Shown: positions 6,732 to 8,813 of the stretch, piece after piece
How positions within the stretch are numbered: position 1 is the stretch's first letter
How the letters are laid out: each line of letters begins with the position of its first letter
DNA from: Verrucomicrobiales bacterium
GTDB lineage: Bacteria; Verrucomicrobiota; Verrucomicrobiia; Verrucomicrobiales; V1-33
Assembly (NCBI GenBank): GCA_028293305.1
Contig: JAQGPD010000476.1
Coordinates: 1-8,813 of the forward strand
DNA: 8,813 nt
Direction: 5' to 3'
Position numbers and translations under genes: made by a program
Notes under the pieces: model-generated
Told to the model about the DNA's origin: nothing
Seen by the model: the letters and a program-made list of their open reading frames with translations, nothing else
Database searches by the model: none

Positions 6732-8648
6732 ATGCTCACCGTCGAAGCCCTTTCCTATTCCATTCCCGGCCAACCGGAGGACACGCTGCTTCTCAATGAG
6801 GTGGCTTTCGCCCTGCCGCCCGGACATTTCATGGCCATCGTGGGACCCTCCGGCTGCGGCAAGACGACCCTGCTTAAAATCATCGCCGGGCTCCAGTCCG
6901 AGACCTCGGGGCGATTGTTATGGCGCGGCGAGGATCTGGCGGAGGACGGTGAGCTGCATGCCTCGGACCTGGGTTATGTGCCGCAGTTCAGCATCGCGCA
7001 CGATCCCCTGACGGTCGGGGAATGTGTGGAAAACGCCATCCGGCTGCGCACGACTTTAAAAGGCGCCGCCTTTGATCAGTGCGCGGACGAGGCCCTGCAA
7101 GTCACGGGCCTGACAGAAATTTCCGGTCAGCGCGTGGCGGTGCTTTCCGGCGGGCAAAAACGCCGGCTGGGGCTCGCGATGGAATGGGTGAGCCGCCCCG
7201 CGCTTTTGTTATGCGACGAAGTCACCTCGGGCCTCGATCCCCGCAGCGCCCGGGAAATCGTGCAGCTGCTGCACAATCTTTCCCGCCTTCCCGGCCACAG
7301 CGTGGTCAATGTCACCCATAGTTTGGAGGACCTGCATCTTTATGATTCCATCCTCGTCCTGACCGGCGGCCGCCTGGCCTATCATGGCACCCCGGCTTCC
7401 CTGGCACATTATTTCAGCGTGGAGGATGCCGGCGAAGTCTACCCCCGGCTGCTCCAACGCAGCCCGGAGGACTGGCATGCCTCCTGGCAAAAACGCCGCG
7501 GATTCTACTACGCCCAGGCCGGACTTCCCTGCCCCGGAGGCTCCAGTGTGAAGGTCATCCCATTGCGGTCCAGCCCGGCCACCGATCCCAATGCCGGTCC
7601 GGATGCCGGTCCGGATGCCGAAGGGAATGCGGCCACCACGGCTGCGGGTCGTGAAATCCCGAAACCCATTTTCCCGCCCGGCATCCAATCCCCACTCTCC
7701 ACCCCCGCCCCGGCGGAACGGGCGGGCGCGGCGGTGGTGTCCAGAAATCACGCGGACGATCCCCATGACAAAGCCGCGGCGCAGTCCCGGCTGCCGGATG
7801 CGTTCGCGCAATTCCAGGTCCTGCTCGGCCGCCGCCTGACCCTTTTTTTCCGGGACCGCACGCAGCTCCTTTTGCAGCTGGCGTTGCTTTTTGGATTTCC
7901 GTTATTGGTGGTGCTCTTCGCGCCGAACGGCATCGGCGCCATGCCGGAAAATGCGGGGCACAGTGACCTGGATCCGCTCGAGGCCATACAAATCGGCATC
8001 CGCGCCGTCGAGGGCCAAACCCGGCTGGGCGGACAGTTGTCAGGATTGGTGATGTTCCAGGTCATCCTGCTCACGCTGATGGGCGCCAACAATTCCTCGC
8101 GCGAAATCGCGGGCGAGCGTCTGATTTTTGAAAAGGAGCGCCTGGCCGGTCTGCGGCCGGTTTCCTATCTGATGAGCAAGGCGGTGTTTTTGATCGGGCT
8201 CGTCACCGCGCAGTCGCTTTGGATGGCGTTTTTTGTCGACCACTTCGCGCATCTGCCCGGTCCGCTCATGGACCGGGCGATCTTGTTATGGCTCGTGAAT
8301 GCCGCCATGACCGCCGTGTGCCTGGCCATCAGCGCCCTGCTGAAATCGCCCGACCAGGCGTCCCTGCTGAGCATTTATCTGGTCGGCTTCCAACTCCCCC
8401 TTTCCGGCGCGGTGCTCGCCCTGCCGGAGTGGGTGGAAAAATTCCTGCAGCCCTTCATCGCCGCTTACTGGGCCTGGTCCGGGCAATTGGCGACCATGCG
8501 GCCCACCGATTATTTCGTCGCCCTCAACCGCGCCATCCCCACCCCGGTGATCACCGACCCCACGCTGCCGCTGACCGTGCTGGGATTCCACCTGGCGGCG
8601 GGGATGATTTTTGCGTGGATCGGGTGCCTGCGGCACCGGTGGGATTGA
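6732..8648 (+). CDS. ABC half-transporter: ATPase fused to ABC-2 type permease
   Basis: This is an ABCG/White-like half-transporter that should dimerise in the inner membrane and use ATP to export an unknown, probably hydrophobic substrate. In the 638 residues the ATPase domain comes first: Walker A GPSGCGKTT (38-46), Q-loop Gln85, signature LSGGQKRR (138-145), Walker B ALLLCDE (157-163), D-loop SGLD (166-169) and switch His196. Residues about 265-355 are a Pro/Ala/Gly-rich, probably disordered linker. The ABC-2 permease follows, with about six helices near 378-397, 436-452, 482-502, 514-535, 543-565 and 612-632. Before the third helix is the ABCG-type segment REIAGERLIFEKERLAGL (457-474). 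All nucleotide-binding motifs are intact. The ATG at 6732 directly precedes the first ATPase strand. It has no Shine-Dalgarno site. It is divergent from the RND/MMPL gene. Confidence 0.93.
   Translation: MLTVEALSYSIPGQPEDTLLLNEVAFALPPGHFMAIVGPSGCGKTTLLKIIAGLQSETSGRLLWRGEDLAEDGELHASDLGYVPQFSIAHDPLTVGECVENAIRLRTTLKGAAFDQCADEALQVTGLTEISGQRVAVLSGGQKRRLGLAMEWVSRPALLLCDEVTSGLDPRSAREIVQLLHNLSRLPGHSVVNVTHSLEDLHLYDSILVLTGGRLAYHGTPASLAHYFSVEDAGEVYPRLLQRSPEDWHASWQKRRGFYYAQAGLPCPGGSSVKVIPLRSSPATDPNAGPDAGPDAEGNAATTAAGREIPKPIFPPGIQSPLSTPAPAERAGAAVVSRNHADDPHDKAAAQSRLPDAFAQFQVLLGRRLTLFFRDRTQLLLQLALLFGFPLLVVLFAPNGIGAMPENAGHSDLDPLEAIQIGIRAVEGQTRLGGQLSGLVMFQVILLTLMGANNSSREIAGERLIFEKERLAGLRPVSYLMSKAVFLIGLVTAQSLWMAFFVDHFAHLPGPLMDRAILLWLVNAAMTAVCLAISALLKSPDQASLLSIYLVGFQLPLSGAVLALPEWVEKFLQPFIAAYWAWSGQLATMRPTDYFVALNRAIPTPVITDPTLPLTVLGFHLAAGMIFAWIGCLRHRWD
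7591..7620 (+). repeat. 12-bp tandem repeat inside the ABC transporter linker
   Basis: Two exact copies of ATGCCGGTCCGG (7591-7602, 7603-7614) and a half copy encode an Ala-Gly-Pro-Asp repeat in the linker between ATPase and permease. The length is a multiple of three, so copy-number change would alter linker length without breaking the frame. Confidence 0.75.
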
Positions 8649-8649
8649 T

Positions 8650-8659
8650 GGGGGGGGGG
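8650..8659 (+). repeat. G10 homopolymer directly after the ABC gene
   Basis: Ten consecutive G residues begin two bases after the TGA stop. Such tracts are prone to slippage in the cell and to sequencing or assembly length errors. The tract lies outside the coding frame, so it cannot switch the gene off by frameshift. Confidence 0.85.
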
Positions 8660-8674
8660 CGGATTGGGATGTGC

Positions 8675-8771
8675 CCGGTGCTATGAAAAAAACCGAGGCG
8701 GCCGGGGCGACTTGCAAAGTCGCGGTCCACGGGGAAGGACCGCGACTTTGCAAGTCGCCCCGGAGCACCGG
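8675..8771. repeat. Long nested inverted repeat with a 27-bp perfect stem
   Basis: The inner arms, 8702-8728 and 8737-8763, are exact reverse complements over 27 bp with an 8-nt loop (ACGGGGAA). The arms begin CCGGGGCGACTTGC and end CGCGGTCC. Outer arms CCGGTGCT (8675-8682) and AGCACCGG (8764-8771) also match. The right outer arm abuts the inner stem, while the left is separated by 19 nt that include a run of seven A. It could terminate the ABC transcript, but no U-run follows on the plus strand. On the minus strand a T-run lies about 9 nt past the stem. From memory it resembles dispersed palindromic repeats of verrucomicrobial genomes. Confidence 0.85.
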
Positions 8772-8813
8772 CCTAAAAGCCCCCGGCACGGCCTTGGCCC
8801 GAATTCACTCACC

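Noticed and set aside
8650..8659. G10 tract as a phase-variation switch
   Set aside because: It lies after the stop codon of the ABC gene, so length changes cannot alter the protein, and no downstream gene is visible in the window.

Overview
The window looks like a stretch of GC-rich bacterial chromosome, most consistent with the Verrucomicrobiota or a close PVC-group relative. That assignment is an inference. It rests on the flavour of the HisF and glutamyl-tRNA synthetase (GluRS) proteins, the lack of Shine-Dalgarno sites before every confident start, and hairpin and short tandem repeats between genes of a kind I associate from memory with that phylum. There are no phage genes, transposases, CRISPR arrays, tRNAs or rRNAs that I can see.

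Layout: (1) Positions 1-1121 hold no gene I can defend. They contain small inverted repeats, a very GC-rich hairpin, one AT-rich island around 530-660 and a potentially structured leader around 927-1005. (2) 1122-1907 (+) is hisF, the cyclase subunit of imidazole glycerol phosphate synthase, standing alone without other his genes. (3) 1908-2378 is an unusually AT-rich intergenic region with two inverted repeats, probably carrying the control signals for the next gene. (4) 2379-3725 (+) is gltX, encoding a compact GluRS. (5) 3726-3954 separates convergent genes and holds a perfect 9-bp hairpin and a 9-bp tandem repeat array. (6) 3955-6435 (-) is an RND/MMPL-family exporter of 826 residues with 12 predicted membrane helices. 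(7) 6436-6731 is the divergent intergenic region. (8) 6732-8648 (+) is a one-piece ABC half-transporter (ATPase, long disordered linker, six-helix ABC-2 permease). (9) 8649-8813 has a G10 run and a striking 27-bp perfect inverted repeat.

HisF and GluRS are housekeeping enzymes, in histidine biosynthesis and tRNA charging. The RND/MMPL protein and the ABC half-transporter are divergently transcribed from one 296-bp region. They may be co-regulated exporters of hydrophobic compounds, but the sequence does not reveal substrates.

I do not see convincing evidence of a new multi-gene system. The most worthwhile leads are the GluRS missing about 37 residues around the usual zinc/connective-peptide region, pyrimidine-rich SD-less leaders before three genes, the nested palindrome at 8675-8771, the AT-rich palindrome upstream of gltX, and the paired exporters.
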